Positions 54,550-64,000 of a DNA stretch of 64,000 bases are shown here, one piece after another. The stretch is from Methanocalculus taiwanensis. GTDB lineage: Archaea > Halobacteriota > Methanomicrobia > Methanomicrobiales > Methanocorpusculaceae. The notes beneath the pieces were generated by a model. The model was not told the origin of the DNA. It was given only the letters and a program-made list of their open reading frames with translations, and did not search any database. The stretch spans positions 33,666 through 97,665 of the forward strand of contig NZ_VOTZ01000006.1 of assembly GCF_024372745.1 (NCBI RefSeq). The letters run 5' to 3'. The position numbers were made by a program, and so were the translations under genes. The stretch's first letter is position 1; each line of letters opens with the position of its first letter.

Positions 54550-55915
54550 ACAATTTTCAAAAAAACCAAGAGAGATTCAGTCAATACAAACAGAAAACAG
54601 GGTGATTCAAGGAAAATTACCTGTGCCAGATTCATTAGCATATCTCGATCAAATTGCAAAATTCCAACCTATTGCTGTCGATTGCCAACCTCCAATCCTG
54701 TGGGATCACGCTCAAGGAGTCCATGTATTCGATCCCTATGGAAATAAATGGCTTGATTTTTCTTCGGGAGTCTTAGTCGCAAATGTGGGTCATTCTCACC
54801 CTCAGATTCAGCAGGCTGCGGTTAACGAGATCGAACGGGGAAATATGTTCTCATACTGCTTTCCTTCTGCAACTGGTGCTATTCTTGCGAAAAAAATTGT
54901 AGATCTTGCACCATCAACACTGAACAAAATATTTCTCCTTACTACCGGATCAGAAACAACCGAATGTGCAATCAAGTTGTGTAAAACCTATGGCCAGTCG
55001 ATTGATCCCAACAAAAAAATAATTGTCACCTTCATAAATGCATTCCATGGCAGAACTATGGGTGCACAAATGGCTGGTGGTGCACCTCAGGCTAAAAAAT
55101 GGATTGGAACAATAAATACGGATTTCATACAGGTTCCTTTTCCTGATGGATATCATTGTAAAGAACGGAGTTTTCATGTATTTGAGAAGACACTTGCTGA
55201 AATGAACATCACTCCCAAACAGATAGCCGGGGTGATGATGGAAAGTTATCAGGGTGGTGGTGCGAGTTTTGCACCTGAAGAATATGTCAGAAAGCTAAGA
55301 GACTTTTGTGATAACCACGATATTCTTCTGGTCTTCGATGAAGTGCAATCAGGTTTTGGCAGAACAGGAAAGTTATTTGCTTTTGAACATTATGGTGTTA
55401 TCCCGGATATGGTCTGTCTTGGGAAAGGAATCTCCAGTTCACTCCCATTGGCAGCTATACTTGGACGATCAGATATATTAGATCAATATGGACCAGGGGA
55501 CATGACAAGTACGCACGGGGGTAATCCTGTAAGTTGTGCTGCTGCCATAGCAAATATTGATATATTGATTCGGGAGAATCTGGTTGAAAAAGCCGATGAG
55601 ATCGGTAGATTCCTCTTTACCGGACTGAAACACATATGCGATAAATATTCTTTATTTATTGGTGAAGTGCGTGGTCGAGGCATGGTATATGGTATCGATA
55701 TCATCCATGACGAGACTAAAGAACCTTATGCAGACCTTGCGTTTCAGATAGTCCAAGAATGCTTTTATCAAGGCCTGTTACTCTTTGCTCCTGTTGGATA
55801 TGGAGGTGCAACAATTAAGATCTGCCCGCCATTGATTATAAACGATCTTCAGGTTGCTGAAGGACTTCAGGTGTTTGAAGAGTCCTTTCATAGGGCTATA
55901 ATCAGTTTGCGGTGA
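54542..55915 (+). CDS. Class III PLP aminotransferase
   Basis: A 457-residue omega-aminotransferase-like enzyme: WLDFSSGVLVANVGHSHPQI, TTGSETTECAIKLC, LLVFDEVQSGFGRTGKLFAF and the PLP lysine in VCLGKGISSSLPLAAILG. It overlaps ATP-grasp copy 3, so its amine product or substrate probably feeds the ligases. It resembles the 4-aminobutyrate/diaminobutyrate group more than glutamate-semialdehyde mutase. Confidence 0.82.
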   Translation: MGRQFSKKPREIQSIQTENRVIQGKLPVPDSLAYLDQIAKFQPIAVDCQPPILWDHAQGVHVFDPYGNKWLDFSSGVLVANVGHSHPQIQQAAVNEIERGNMFSYCFPSATGAILAKKIVDLAPSTLNKIFLLTTGSETTECAIKLCKTYGQSIDPNKKIIVTFINAFHGRTMGAQMAGGAPQAKKWIGTINTDFIQVPFPDGYHCKERSFHVFEKTLAEMNITPKQIAGVMMESYQGGGASFAPEEYVRKLRDFCDNHDILLVFDEVQSGFGRTGKLFAFEHYGVIPDMVCLGKGISSSLPLAAILGRSDILDQYGPGDMTSTHGGNPVSCAAAIANIDILIRENLVEKADEIGRFLFTGLKHICDKYSLFIGEVRGRGMVYGIDIIHDETKEPYADLAFQIVQECFYQGLLLFAPVGYGGATIKICPPLIINDLQVAEGLQVFEESFHRAIISLR

Positions 55916-55919
55916 TTTA

Positions 55920-56726
55920 ATGGGAAATGATTTACTCTACCATGGTATGACTGCCGAACACGATATTATAGATATTGTTTCTCCCGATAATGCACCCCTT
56001 ACTTATATTAGGTTTGGAGTCTCCAAAATTCGTCAGTATCAGGAATTTCGAATCAAGGAGGACAGAAATGAATGTATCATAGTTCTTCTCTCCGGGACGA
56101 TCAGAATCACACATTCTGGGACTCAAACAGTTGAGTTATCAAGAACCTCTGTCTTTTCCGAAAGAGCCTCTGCACTTTATATCCCTCCAACAAGAAGTGC
56201 ATCCCTTTTTGCAATGCAGGATAGTGAGATGGCTGTTATTCGCACCGATCCAAAGGACAGAATGGTTGCTGACAATACCATCGTTATTAAACCTGAAAAT
56301 GTAAAAACACGCATTGTCGGTAAAAAAAGTTGGTGTAGAACAGTCCAGGATATCATCCCTGTTGATTTCCCTGCTGGAGTTCCCGTTATTGGAGAAACAA
56401 TAAATGAGCCCGGAAAATGGTCTAGTAGTCCTCCTCATAAACATGATATGGCGAACCCTCCGAATGAGAGCAGACACGAAGAGATCTATTATTATCGTTT
56501 GGAACCAGAGCAGGGATTTGGACTTCAGAGGATATATTCTTTAGATGGAGATCTTGACCACACCTATACTGTTAAGCAGGGTGATGTTGTGGTAATTCCA
56601 AAAGGGTACCATCCTGTTGTAGCTGGACCTGGATATCAGCTCTATTATCTATGGGTTTTGGCGGGGGAACAACGTCAGACACTATTGTCTGAGGATCCTG
56701 CACACAACTGGATACATAATGCATAA
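55920..56726 (+). CDS. IolB-like bicupin isomerase
   Basis: A 268-residue double-cupin protein matching 5-deoxyglucuronate isomerase (IolB): SSSPPHKHDMANPPNESRHE with metal-binding His residues, EEIYYYRLEPEQGFGLQRIY, TVKQGDVVVIPKGYHPVVAG and YYLWVLAGEQR. IolB normally works in myo-inositol breakdown. No other iol genes are seen, so here it probably isomerises a different keto-sugar or sugar acid. Four bases separate it from the aminotransferase. Confidence 0.78.
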   Translation: MGNDLLYHGMTAEHDIIDIVSPDNAPLTYIRFGVSKIRQYQEFRIKEDRNECIIVLLSGTIRITHSGTQTVELSRTSVFSERASALYIPPTRSASLFAMQDSEMAVIRTDPKDRMVADNTIVIKPENVKTRIVGKKSWCRTVQDIIPVDFPAGVPVIGETINEPGKWSSSPPHKHDMANPPNESRHEEIYYYRLEPEQGFGLQRIYSLDGDLDHTYTVKQGDVVVIPKGYHPVVAGPGYQLYYLWVLAGEQRQTLLSEDPAHNWIHNA

Positions 56727-56791
56727 GATCCTTAAATGATAAGAAAGACCATTGTTCACAACTTGAAATGTTTCATAATAAGAGTGGTTCT

Positions 56792-58789
56792 ATGACGCAC
56801 CCCCCCCTTCAATTCATTGTTGACCCGCTACACCTCTACTCCATCTTCCACCTCAACCTTGCCTACTCGTCCATCGAAGAAGAGCAGCGCCCAGAGGTCA
56901 TTGAGAAATGCTACTGGCCGTTGTTGAAACTTGCGCGGCGATATAATCTGCCTTTTGGTATCGAAATCCCGGCATATACCCTGGAGTCGATCGCTTCCAT
57001 TGATCCTGCATGGATTGGGGAGCTGCGCCGCCTCACCACAGATGGACCCTGTGAATTCATCGGCAGCGGTTACTCGCAGCTGATCGGTCCGATTGTTCCG
57101 GCAGAAGTGAATGCAGCAAATCTCAGGATAGGTAATGCCGTTTATAAGGAACTGCTTGGATTTGTTCCAGGGTTGGCATACATCAATGAACAGGCATACT
57201 CCTCAGGAATTCTGCAGCATTATTGTGACGCAGGGTACCATGCGATAGTGATGGAATGGGAGAACCCTTATAGATGTCACCGGGAATGGAATCCAGAGTG
57301 GCGGTACCATCCTCAAGTTGCCTGTGATGAGCACGGGAATAACATTCCACTTATTTGGAATATGTCCATTCCCTTCCAGAAATTGCAGAGATATGCACAT
57401 GGGGAGATGGAGCTATCGGAATTTATTGAATATATTGTTACTCATCATCATGCACCAATGCGGTTCTTTTCCCTCTATGGGAATGATATTGAAGTATTTA
57501 ATTTCCGTCCCGGACGCTATCATACCGAGGCAGACCTTGAATATGACGAGTGGGGCCGAGTCAATGATCTTTATGCCGCGCTGAAGAAGGATCCAAGGTT
57601 TACTTTTATATCGCCTGGCAGGCTCCTGGAAGGACTTTCCTCTCAAAATGCAGGAAACATGCTCCATCTGGAGTCTCCGGAAGAGCCGATACCTGTCAAG
57701 AAACAGGGGAAATACAATATCAGCAGGTGGGCGGTAACCGGCAGAAATGATCTGTATGTGAACACTGCATGCCATCAAATTTATTCTCACTACATTCAGT
57801 CGGACTGCCAGGATGATGATACCTGGCGTGAACTCTGTTACCTCTGGAGCAGTGACTTCAGAACGCATATCACCGAGAAACGATGGCAGAAGTATATCGA
57901 GCGGTTAACCCGCGCTCTTGAGGTGATTGGATACGAACGGGTATCTGGTCAGCGCTCAGGAGAACACAGTTGTGATATGTACGGGCAGAGTAAGCCAGGG
58001 AGAATTCACAAGACCGATCGCCACCTTCTAATTGAGGCGGGTGATATCAGGCTGAAACTAAACCTGAAGAGAGGTCTTGCAATTGAAGCCTTATGGAATA
58101 CGTCACAGTCTGATAAGCCGTTGATATGCACATTGCCGCATGGATATTTTGAGGACATTCGGTTTGGTGCTGACTTTTACTCAGGCCATATGGTTATTGA
58201 TGCTCCAGGGCAACCAAAGATCACCGATCTTGTTCCGACGACTCCCCGGATAGAAGAGAGTGAGGCAGCTATCAGAATAGAAGGAAACATCTCCACCCCG
58301 GTAGGGGAGATTGAAAAAGCAGTCACCATCTCAAAGTATGATGGAACTATAGAGTTAGAATATACGTTTGGGGATGTACGGATCCCAAAAGGCTCCTTCC
58401 GGCTTGGATATATCACTCTCAACCCCACTATATTCGATGCCGAAACTCTCTATTATTCATGTTGTAATGGGGGGTATGAACCTAAAACATTCTATATAAA
58501 CAAAAAAGAGATAGATCATGGAGATCCGGTATCTTTCCTCGTCTCCGCATCTCAGGGTATAGGGATGACGAATGGAATGGTGACAATTGGAGATGCTGAA
58601 GAGTCAATTATATTGGATGTTGATATGACGTGTTCCGCTCCGATTGGACTTGTTTCTCACCATTGTGTAGATGATCAGTACTTCTTCAGAATTGGTTTTT
58701 CACTGGGTGAGATGGATGAGACCATCCGCCATGAGTGCCGGTTGGAGGGCTGGTCGCCTAAGTTTCGGATGCGGATACGGACGGGGTGA
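56792..58789 (+). CDS. GH57 family glycoside hydrolase/transferase
   Basis: A 665-residue protein. The (beta/alpha)7-type catalytic domain has the N-terminal FIVDPLHLYSIFHLN, the catalytic Glu near residue 133 in AYINEQAYSSG, and the catalytic Asp near 232 in SLYGNDIEVFNFRPGRY. The C-terminal 250 residues are beta-rich, as in family members. It would act on an alpha-linked glucan or on the glycan built by this locus. ATG 56792 is chosen over 56768 because AGAGTGG precedes it. Confidence 0.78.
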   Translation: MTHPPLQFIVDPLHLYSIFHLNLAYSSIEEEQRPEVIEKCYWPLLKLARRYNLPFGIEIPAYTLESIASIDPAWIGELRRLTTDGPCEFIGSGYSQLIGPIVPAEVNAANLRIGNAVYKELLGFVPGLAYINEQAYSSGILQHYCDAGYHAIVMEWENPYRCHREWNPEWRYHPQVACDEHGNNIPLIWNMSIPFQKLQRYAHGEMELSEFIEYIVTHHHAPMRFFSLYGNDIEVFNFRPGRYHTEADLEYDEWGRVNDLYAALKKDPRFTFISPGRLLEGLSSQNAGNMLHLESPEEPIPVKKQGKYNISRWAVTGRNDLYVNTACHQIYSHYIQSDCQDDDTWRELCYLWSSDFRTHITEKRWQKYIERLTRALEVIGYERVSGQRSGEHSCDMYGQSKPGRIHKTDRHLLIEAGDIRLKLNLKRGLAIEALWNTSQSDKPLICTLPHGYFEDIRFGADFYSGHMVIDAPGQPKITDLVPTTPRIEESEAAIRIEGNISTPVGEIEKAVTISKYDGTIELEYTFGDVRIPKGSFRLGYITLNPTIFDAETLYYSCCNGGYEPKTFYINKKEIDHGDPVSFLVSASQGIGMTNGMVTIGDAEESIILDVDMTCSAPIGLVSHHCVDDQYFFRIGFSLGEMDETIRHECRLEGWSPKFRMRIRTG

Positions 58790-59290
58790 GGGATATTGAG
58801 AATCGATGATCGGTATGGAAAAAATTTTGAGAGTTGTCAACCCCGAACTTTTCCACATATAGGGCATAATCTCTTCATATAGAACTCTTTTCATCAAACC
58901 AAGGCCACACGACCAAAAGATCTATAAAGTATTATTCCCTAATATTATTACAGCCTACCTTCGGCAGTAAAACTCACTTTGCGAAACCGCTCCCTTGACC
59001 AGTTGAATTTTCTCACTCCGAATCAACAATCAGCCGTCCCCAGCGACCTCTTGCCCATCGTCTCAAGTACTACTGGCACTTGTGGCAACACATTTCGTTG
59101 CGCCGATCCGAATTGATCCCCCCTCTCCTCTCTCAACCTCGGTTTTCAGGACAGAGTATCCACTCTCGTATTCCACGCACATACTGGCAAGAGCGAAGGA
59201 TTACCCGATCACAAGTCAACCTCCAGCAGATGCAACCATGTCTTCAGATGTGGTCGATGCACCTTCGTCTTACAGATGTCAACGTCGGTC
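58790..59290. other. Spacer without recognised genes
   Basis: A/T-rich at first (TATAAAGTATTATTCCCTAA near 58922), then of mixed composition. Short overlapping frames (for example 59080-59463) show no family. It probably contains decayed mobile DNA ahead of the IS nest. Confidence 0.35.
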
Positions 59291-59296
59291 TAGAAA

Positions 59297-59361
59297 TCCC
59301 CAATTGCGTCGGGATAAGACTCCCCACTTTCGTCGGTTTAAGATTCCCCAGTTTGGTTGAA
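59297..59361 (+). repeat. Three short direct repeats, IS21-type end
   Basis: Units CCCCAATTGCGTCGGGATAA, CCCCACTTTCGTCGGTTTAA and CCCCAGTTTGG occur in a row. Multiple terminal repeats of about 20 bases are typical of IS21-family ends. A truncated istA start follows at 59456. Confidence 0.55.
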
Positions 59362-59455
59362 TCATCCGGAAGGATGCATACCGAAAAGCCATTCGTTTCG
59401 CCACTACCAGGCAGTATCTGGTTGATATCGAATGGTCAACGAGGAGGATTATTTC

Positions 59456-59548
59456 ATGATTAGGGATCGTGCTCGTGAGCAGCAACAAGTGACAGGACGG
59501 GTCAACATAAGCGAACTCTCCCGGGAAACCGGATTTGATCGAAAGTAA
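59456..59548 (+). pseudogene. istA: N-terminal fragment of IS21 transposase IstA
   Basis: GAGGAGG precedes ATG 59456. The 30 codons MIRDRAREQQQVTGRVNISE and LSRETGFDRK end at a stop right where the family continues TVRKYL. The element was cut here by the IS66-type fragment that follows on the other strand. Confidence 0.65.
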
Positions 59549-59552
59549 CTGG

Positions 59553-60131
59553 TCAGCTATACCTGTAAGCCACAGTGGGCATGAAGGGTTCTCTCCTGAA
59601 TGCTCCTTTGATGGCGGCAAGTACTGACCCCTCATTCTTCTTCACAGTGGAGATATATCCTCGTACCCGGCAGAAGTTCGCCACTCCCTCAACACTCCTG
59701 AACGAGCCCGAGATCTTCTGCTGCACCTTCACCATCCTGATGTCGCGTTCTGCAAGATTGTTTGTAAACGGGACTCTGAAATCTGCCATGAACCGGAGGA
59801 TCTCAGTCTGGTACTTCTGACACCGCTCAATTAGGTTCTGTGGCCGGGTATTTTTCTTCTTCCCACGTTTCCTTGGAACAGGTTCGGTGGAAAGAGGATT
59901 TTCAGCAATTCCTGTCTCGATGATCTCATCAAATCGTCTCTGGAACTCCTCTATCTCGATCTGGGAGAGAGAATCTGCTGATTCAGGGGCCTCCTGTACC
60001 GCAGTATGGATCTCAATCAGCAGATCCTGCATTACATCGCTCCAGTTCTTGCCGAAATTCTCCGATATTCCTTTGAGATCGCGGAGTATATAAGCATTAC
60101 AGACGGCATGTTCACACGGGTATTTGAACCC
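59553..60131 (-). pseudogene. IS66-family transposase, C-terminal fragment
   Basis: About 190 codons, open from the junction near 60131: YPCEHAVCNAYILRDLKGIS, then the diagnostic FTNNLAERDIRMVKVQQKIS and RGYISTVKKNEG. The N-terminal two thirds are missing and the frame starts abruptly, so the gene is broken. It lies between the IS21 remnant and the next transposase. Confidence 0.8.
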
Positions 60132-60142
60132 AAACTATGCTC

Positions 60143-60893
60143 TCACTTAGGGAATAAATCAAGTTTCAACTTCTTCTCCAGCTCCCGGACCTTCTTCGGC
60201 ACCTCAGTGATCTGATCAAATCCGTCATAGGAGATCCGCATCACCTTTGAAAAGATCAGGAGAACATCTTTCGGAGAATACTCTGACGTCAACCCGGCCC
60301 TCTTAATAACTGCCTGGAGCTTGCAATAGAGATACAGGCAGAGAAAACCTACAAACAAGTGTCCACAAACAGCGCTCCGATCGCCGAGATACAACACATC
60401 TGCCTGCACTTCATTTTTCAGCGTATCAAAGAACCGTTCAACAAGATCACGGGTTTTATAGAGTTCATAGATCTCTTGAGGAGGTTTATCGACATTTGAA
60501 ACGAAGAGGATGCGTCCCGCCAGCTTCTCCCTGCTCTTCGCTTCATTCTCGGTAATATCTCCCTTCTTAACGTTCTTAAAGAGTGTCTTGAACTCCTCTA
60601 GTTCCAAGTCCTTGTCTTCGAACAAATAAAGGAACTTCCCTCTCATCTCTCGTTTGCCGCCACGAATCAGTCGTTTGTGGTACAGAAACTTCTCTTTAAG
60701 ATGAATCCGCGTCTCGAAATACGTGCTATTCCGCCGTTGTGGAACAACAGCAGAACAATTTCGCTCAAATATCCCCTGCAACACCTCCTCTGAGACAAAT
60801 CCCCGATCAACGATGAGGATCGCATCCTCGAGTTGCAACTCATCCATTGAGGGAAGAAGTGTTTTGACATCCTTCACAGATCCGGGAATGATA
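60143..60893 (-). pseudogene. IS4/IS1634-like transposase, 5'-truncated
   Basis: Open for about 250 codons on the minus strand: YVIIPGSVKDVKTLLPSMDE, ILIVDRGFVSEEVL (catalytic Asp), and KTRDLVERFFDTLKNEVQAD (catalytic Glu region). The N-terminal DDE part is lost exactly where the IS256 end begins at about 60890. Confidence 0.8.
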
Positions 60894-61138
60894 ACGTACC
60901 TTTCTTTCTGTAAATTCTCTGACCCTGCTCTCCTTGGTTGATCATTCTCTCTCGTCCGACAAATATCTTCTGCCTGTAACCCACTCTTCGTTGATGTCCA
61001 TTAGGATAGCTCCTATGAGTCTAAGGAGGGACTCGTCATTCGGGAATACCCCTGCAACCCTTGTTCTCCGTTTCAACTCTTTATTCATCCTCTCCATCAT
61101 ATTTGTCGTTCTGATTTTTGTCAATGGCGGTGTAAAAA
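60890..61138 (-). mobile_element. IS256-family element fragment, copy 1
   Basis: The minus strand has the transposase C-terminus KIRTTNMMERMNKELKRRTR and FPNDESLLRLIGAI ending at 60942, then the element end ATAACGTACC (60891-60900 on plus). The 5' part is cut off by the IS21 element at about 61128-61138. The 125 bases 60890-61016 recur identically by eye at 63874-64000. Confidence 0.82.
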
Positions 61139-62165
61139 TGCTCACTTGTGGCGGCCTAAAAGTGCTCACCTGCTAACCTCTCTGTACCAACAGAGAGGGA
61201 GCAGCAATGGTGATCGCAGAGGAGGGATTTTTTATGATCCGTGACCTTCACAACCAAGGATACAACCACAGCGATATATCTCGCATAACCGGGTTCAATC
61301 GTCGAACCGTGCGAAAATATCTTGCAGCTGATGAATTGCCAAAGAAACAAAAGCGAACTGGGAAACACAGTAAGCTTGATCCTTTTAAAGACTATATCAC
61401 AGAGCGAATCACCGCATATCCTCTCACTGCCAGGAGAATCCATCGGGAGATTCAGGAGAGGGGATATACTGGCGGGTACACCATCCTCAAAGACTACATC
61501 AGAACCATTCGCCCTCAGGATATAACACCAGCCATCCTCCGTTTCGAAACACCGCCTGGCAAACAAATGCAGGTAGATTGGGGTGAATGCGGGAGCCATG
61601 AGGTAGATGGCAGAAAGAGAAAGATCTACGCCTTCAGTGCCATCCTGGGATACTCACGAATGCGCTACATGGAGTTTACCCTTTCAACAGATGTGTACAC
61701 ACTGATCCAGTGCCATAAGAATGCATTTGACTACTTCGGAGGAATTCCTGATGAGATCCTCTACGATAACATCAAGACCGTCATCATCAAACGAGCCATT
61801 CGGGCACGGGATCACACCTGGAACGCGAAGTTTGAGGATTTCTTCACCCACCACGGGTTTATTCCCCGCGTCTGTAAACCCTATAACCCCCAGACAAAAG
61901 GAAAAGTCGAAAACTCCATCAAATTCATGAAGAAAGACTTTCTCCTTGGCAACAGGTTCACCTCATTCCCAGACATGAACCAGAAACTCCTTCACTGGTG
62001 TAACCGGGTGAACGGGGAGATCCATGGCAGCACCCATGAGATCCCCTATAACCGATTGAAAGAAGAGATACTTACCTCTCTGGGTTTGATCAAGCCGTAT
62101 ATCATTCGCCGTGAGGAACCACGGAAGATCCTAAGAGATGCTTACTTCTCTTATAATTCACAATC
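61128..62165 (+). mobile_element. IS21-family element remnant, left end and istA
   Basis: The left end has AAAAATGCTCACTTGTGGCG and AAAAGTGCTCACCTGC, two terminal repeats typical of IS21. istA follows; istB and the right end are missing because another element begins at about 62165. Confidence 0.75.
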
Positions 62166-62178
62166 CGCACCCCCATAA
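61207..62178 (+). pseudogene. istA: IS21 transposase IstA, C-terminally truncated
   Basis: 323 codons: MIRDLHNQGYNHSDISRITG with helix-turn-helix, TVRKYL, the integrase-type catalytic core MQVDWGECGSHEVDG (Asp) ... FDYFGGIPDEILYDNIKT (second Asp) ... NPQTKGKVENSIKFMKK (Glu). The frame ends DAYFSYNSQ, where full-length IstA would continue to about 400-500 residues. It is likely inactive without its end and istB. Confidence 0.85.
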
Positions 62179-62281
62179 TAATTCATATTTAATTATAATT
62201 TCATTTAATTATGTACTAACTAGTACAACTATTCTTTAACTTAATGATTAACTATAAATTCATGCTCATTCTATATCCTTC

Positions 62282-63873
62282 ATGCCGAAACAGAGGGAGA
62301 AGAACGGCCAGACCAAGATGGATCGCCTCTATCCGAAAACCAAAATGAGTGTTACCGATCCGATCAAAGAGATCAGGAATCTGGTGGATCGTATACCGGA
62401 ATCACCCTCTCCAACACAGATAACCCCACTCATTGCCTTAGTTGTTCGGTCAATCCTCGACCAAATCGGGTTTGTTGACCTGGTAAATGAAACAGTATCC
62501 TGGGATCCACATCAGTGTTCGATCAGCCCGGGAAACCGAGCGCTCACACTTGTTCTACTGCCCTTTCTCTCCACCAAGCAGCGGGTTGCACTGGTTCATG
62601 TGAGACAGCAACTCGAAGATATCGATACAGAACTGATCTTTGGATCAGATATCCCTGCCACATCGTTCACTGACGATTGTCTCGGAAGGTTCCTTGACAA
62701 GTTCGCTGATGCCTGTCCCTCAAACTTCTTTCAACAGCTCTCTCTCCGGGCCTATGCCACCTATGATATCCCACAATCACTGATCCTCCATAGTGACGTA
62801 ACATCACATGAGGTCTGTGGCGAGTATGATCTCGATGAAACACCAGATGCTCATGGCCCGACAGTCTGTTTTGGCCTCAACAAAACCGGTCGAAAGGATC
62901 GCAGGATCTTCCAGACAGGAGTCGTCTCAGATGGCAATGGACTGATCCGGTATTGCAGAACCATGAATGGAAATCATGCAGATTCCGTCTGGAATATGGA
63001 AGCGCTCACCGTTCTACAGGAGATCTTCGGGGAAGAGTTCAGAAACCATACCTATATTGCAGATTCAAAACTCCTCAACCGTCCCAATCTGGAGGTCTTA
63101 AACCGACAGGGATCTGAAGTGCGGTTTATATCCCATACTCCTGCAAATTTCGCAGGGAAACTTGCCGATACATACAGATCGATCGCCCGTGAACGGAATC
63201 AGTGGACAGACCTTGGGCAATGTTGTACCGATGAGGAGGCGCACGATAAACGGGCAACCTACCGTTCACAGAGATTTGAGGTTGATCTCTATGGATTGCC
63301 CTATACACTTGTCGTCTATGAAACATCGGCAGCAGATGAGAGGGTGCAGAGCCAGATAAAGAAAGATACGACTACGTTGGAGGAATTGATCCAGGAGAAG
63401 AAGTTCAAAACGCCATTTGCCTGTGAACCTGATGCACTGAGGGCAATTGAAGAACTGCATGAACAGTCCCGGAAACTGCTTGTCCAACCGTTAATCGAGA
63501 TTGAATCCAAGACAAAACAACGATGGCCACGAGGGCGGAGGGGAGAGGAGACGAAACCTCTTGAAGAGTGGACGGTCTACCATGTCCGGGTGAAGGAGAT
63601 CCGTGTGCACGAGGAACGCGTGAGAAAGTTCAGAGAGAAGAAGGAAACATTCGCTCTCCTGACAAATCATCACGAATCGGAGATGGATGACAGGTCAGTG
63701 CTCCGGCATTACAAACAGCAGCACATTGTCGAGAATATTTTCCGGACAATGAAATGGTCGGTTATGGCAGACCGGATCTATCTGAATAATCCAAAACGGA
63801 TCGATGCCATGATGACGATACTGTATGTCTCGTATCTTGTGATGGGAATTATGCAGATGAACGCACGGATGAA
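62282..63873 (+). pseudogene. IS1634-family transposase interrupted by IS256
   Basis: About 531 codons before the junction. The N-terminal DUF4277 domain (WDPHQCSISPGNRALTLVL) is followed by the DDE core: LHSDVTSHEVCGEYD, TYIADSKLLNRPNLEVLN, and HYKQQHIVENIFRTMKWS. At about 63874 it runs into the IS256 end and gains an unrelated tail ITYLSFCKFSDPALLG. Only the last part of the protein is missing. AT-rich 62166-62281 upstream is the element's own left end. Confidence 0.87.
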
Positions 63874-64000
63874 GATAACGTACCTTTCTTTCTGTAAATT
63901 CTCTGACCCTGCTCTCCTTGGTTGATCATTCTCTCTCGTCCGACAAATATCTTCTGCCTGTAACCCACTCTTCGTTGATGTCCATTAGGATAGCTCCTAT
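63874..64000 (-). mobile_element. IS256-family element, copy 2, running out of the window
   Basis: Begins with ATAACGTACC, identical to the end of copy 1. The minus strand codes the transposase C-terminus from a stop at 63926-63928 to the window edge (EWVTGRRYLSDERE). Sequence beyond 64000 would show whether this copy is complete. Confidence 0.8.

Noticed and set aside
59080..59463. 127-codon frame before the IS nest
   Set aside because: It spans the IS21-type end repeats and shows no recognisable protein pattern.

Overview
The window is from a methanogenic archaeon, most likely of the order Methanomicrobiales (inference). The evidence is two methanofuran genes (mfnD, mfnF), SepCysS for tRNA-dependent cysteine synthesis, TBP and TFS, a HerA-NurA-Mre11-Rad50 operon, archaeosortase A, a formate transporter and TATA boxes 20-30 bases ahead of several starts. 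I cannot fix the genus.

Region 1-20.6 kb is compact core genome: a partial RibD-type reductase, a CDP-alcohol phosphatidyltransferase facing archaeosortase A, transcription factor TFS, acetyl-CoA synthetase, TBP with a small winged-helix regulator, rpiA-surE, mfnD-mfnF, an orphan zinc-ribbon protein, fdhC with a membrane OB-fold protein, the overlapping mre11-rad50-nurA-herA operon, pscS with a 59-codon leader gene, and thiI.

Region 20.6-34.4 kb is an accessory island. It has dispersed GC-rich structured repeats (families alpha and beta), a second repeat family (gamma) with outward inverted arms around a flavodoxin-ferredoxin gene, and many toxin-antitoxin units: HicBA, several VapBC, RelBE, a DUF4258-DUF2283 pair and an orphan antitoxin. 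A tRNA-Gln, an orphan 5TM sensor module and an acylphosphatase fused to a ten-fold perfect heptad repeat also lie here.

Region 34.5-58.8 kb is a surface-glycan locus. It has two tandem TviB/WbpA-type nucleotide-sugar dehydrogenases, a UDP-glucose dehydrogenase, GalU, an NAD-dependent epimerase and an MsbA-like ABC exporter. A pseudaminic-acid-like set follows (pseB, pseC, a pseI-like synthase, a sugar formyltransferase where pseH would be expected, and a fused pseF-pseG), then a methyltransferase, three tandem paralogous ATP-grasp ligases, a class III aminotransferase, an IolB-like isomerase and a GH57 enzyme. The part from about 46.9 to 56.8 kb looks more AT-rich than its flanks. The likely output is an N-formylated nonulosonic acid further joined to amino-acid-like groups (inference).

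Region 59-64 kb is a nest of broken insertion sequences (IS21, IS66, IS4/IS1634-like, IS256, IS21, IS1634, IS256), each interrupted by its neighbour.
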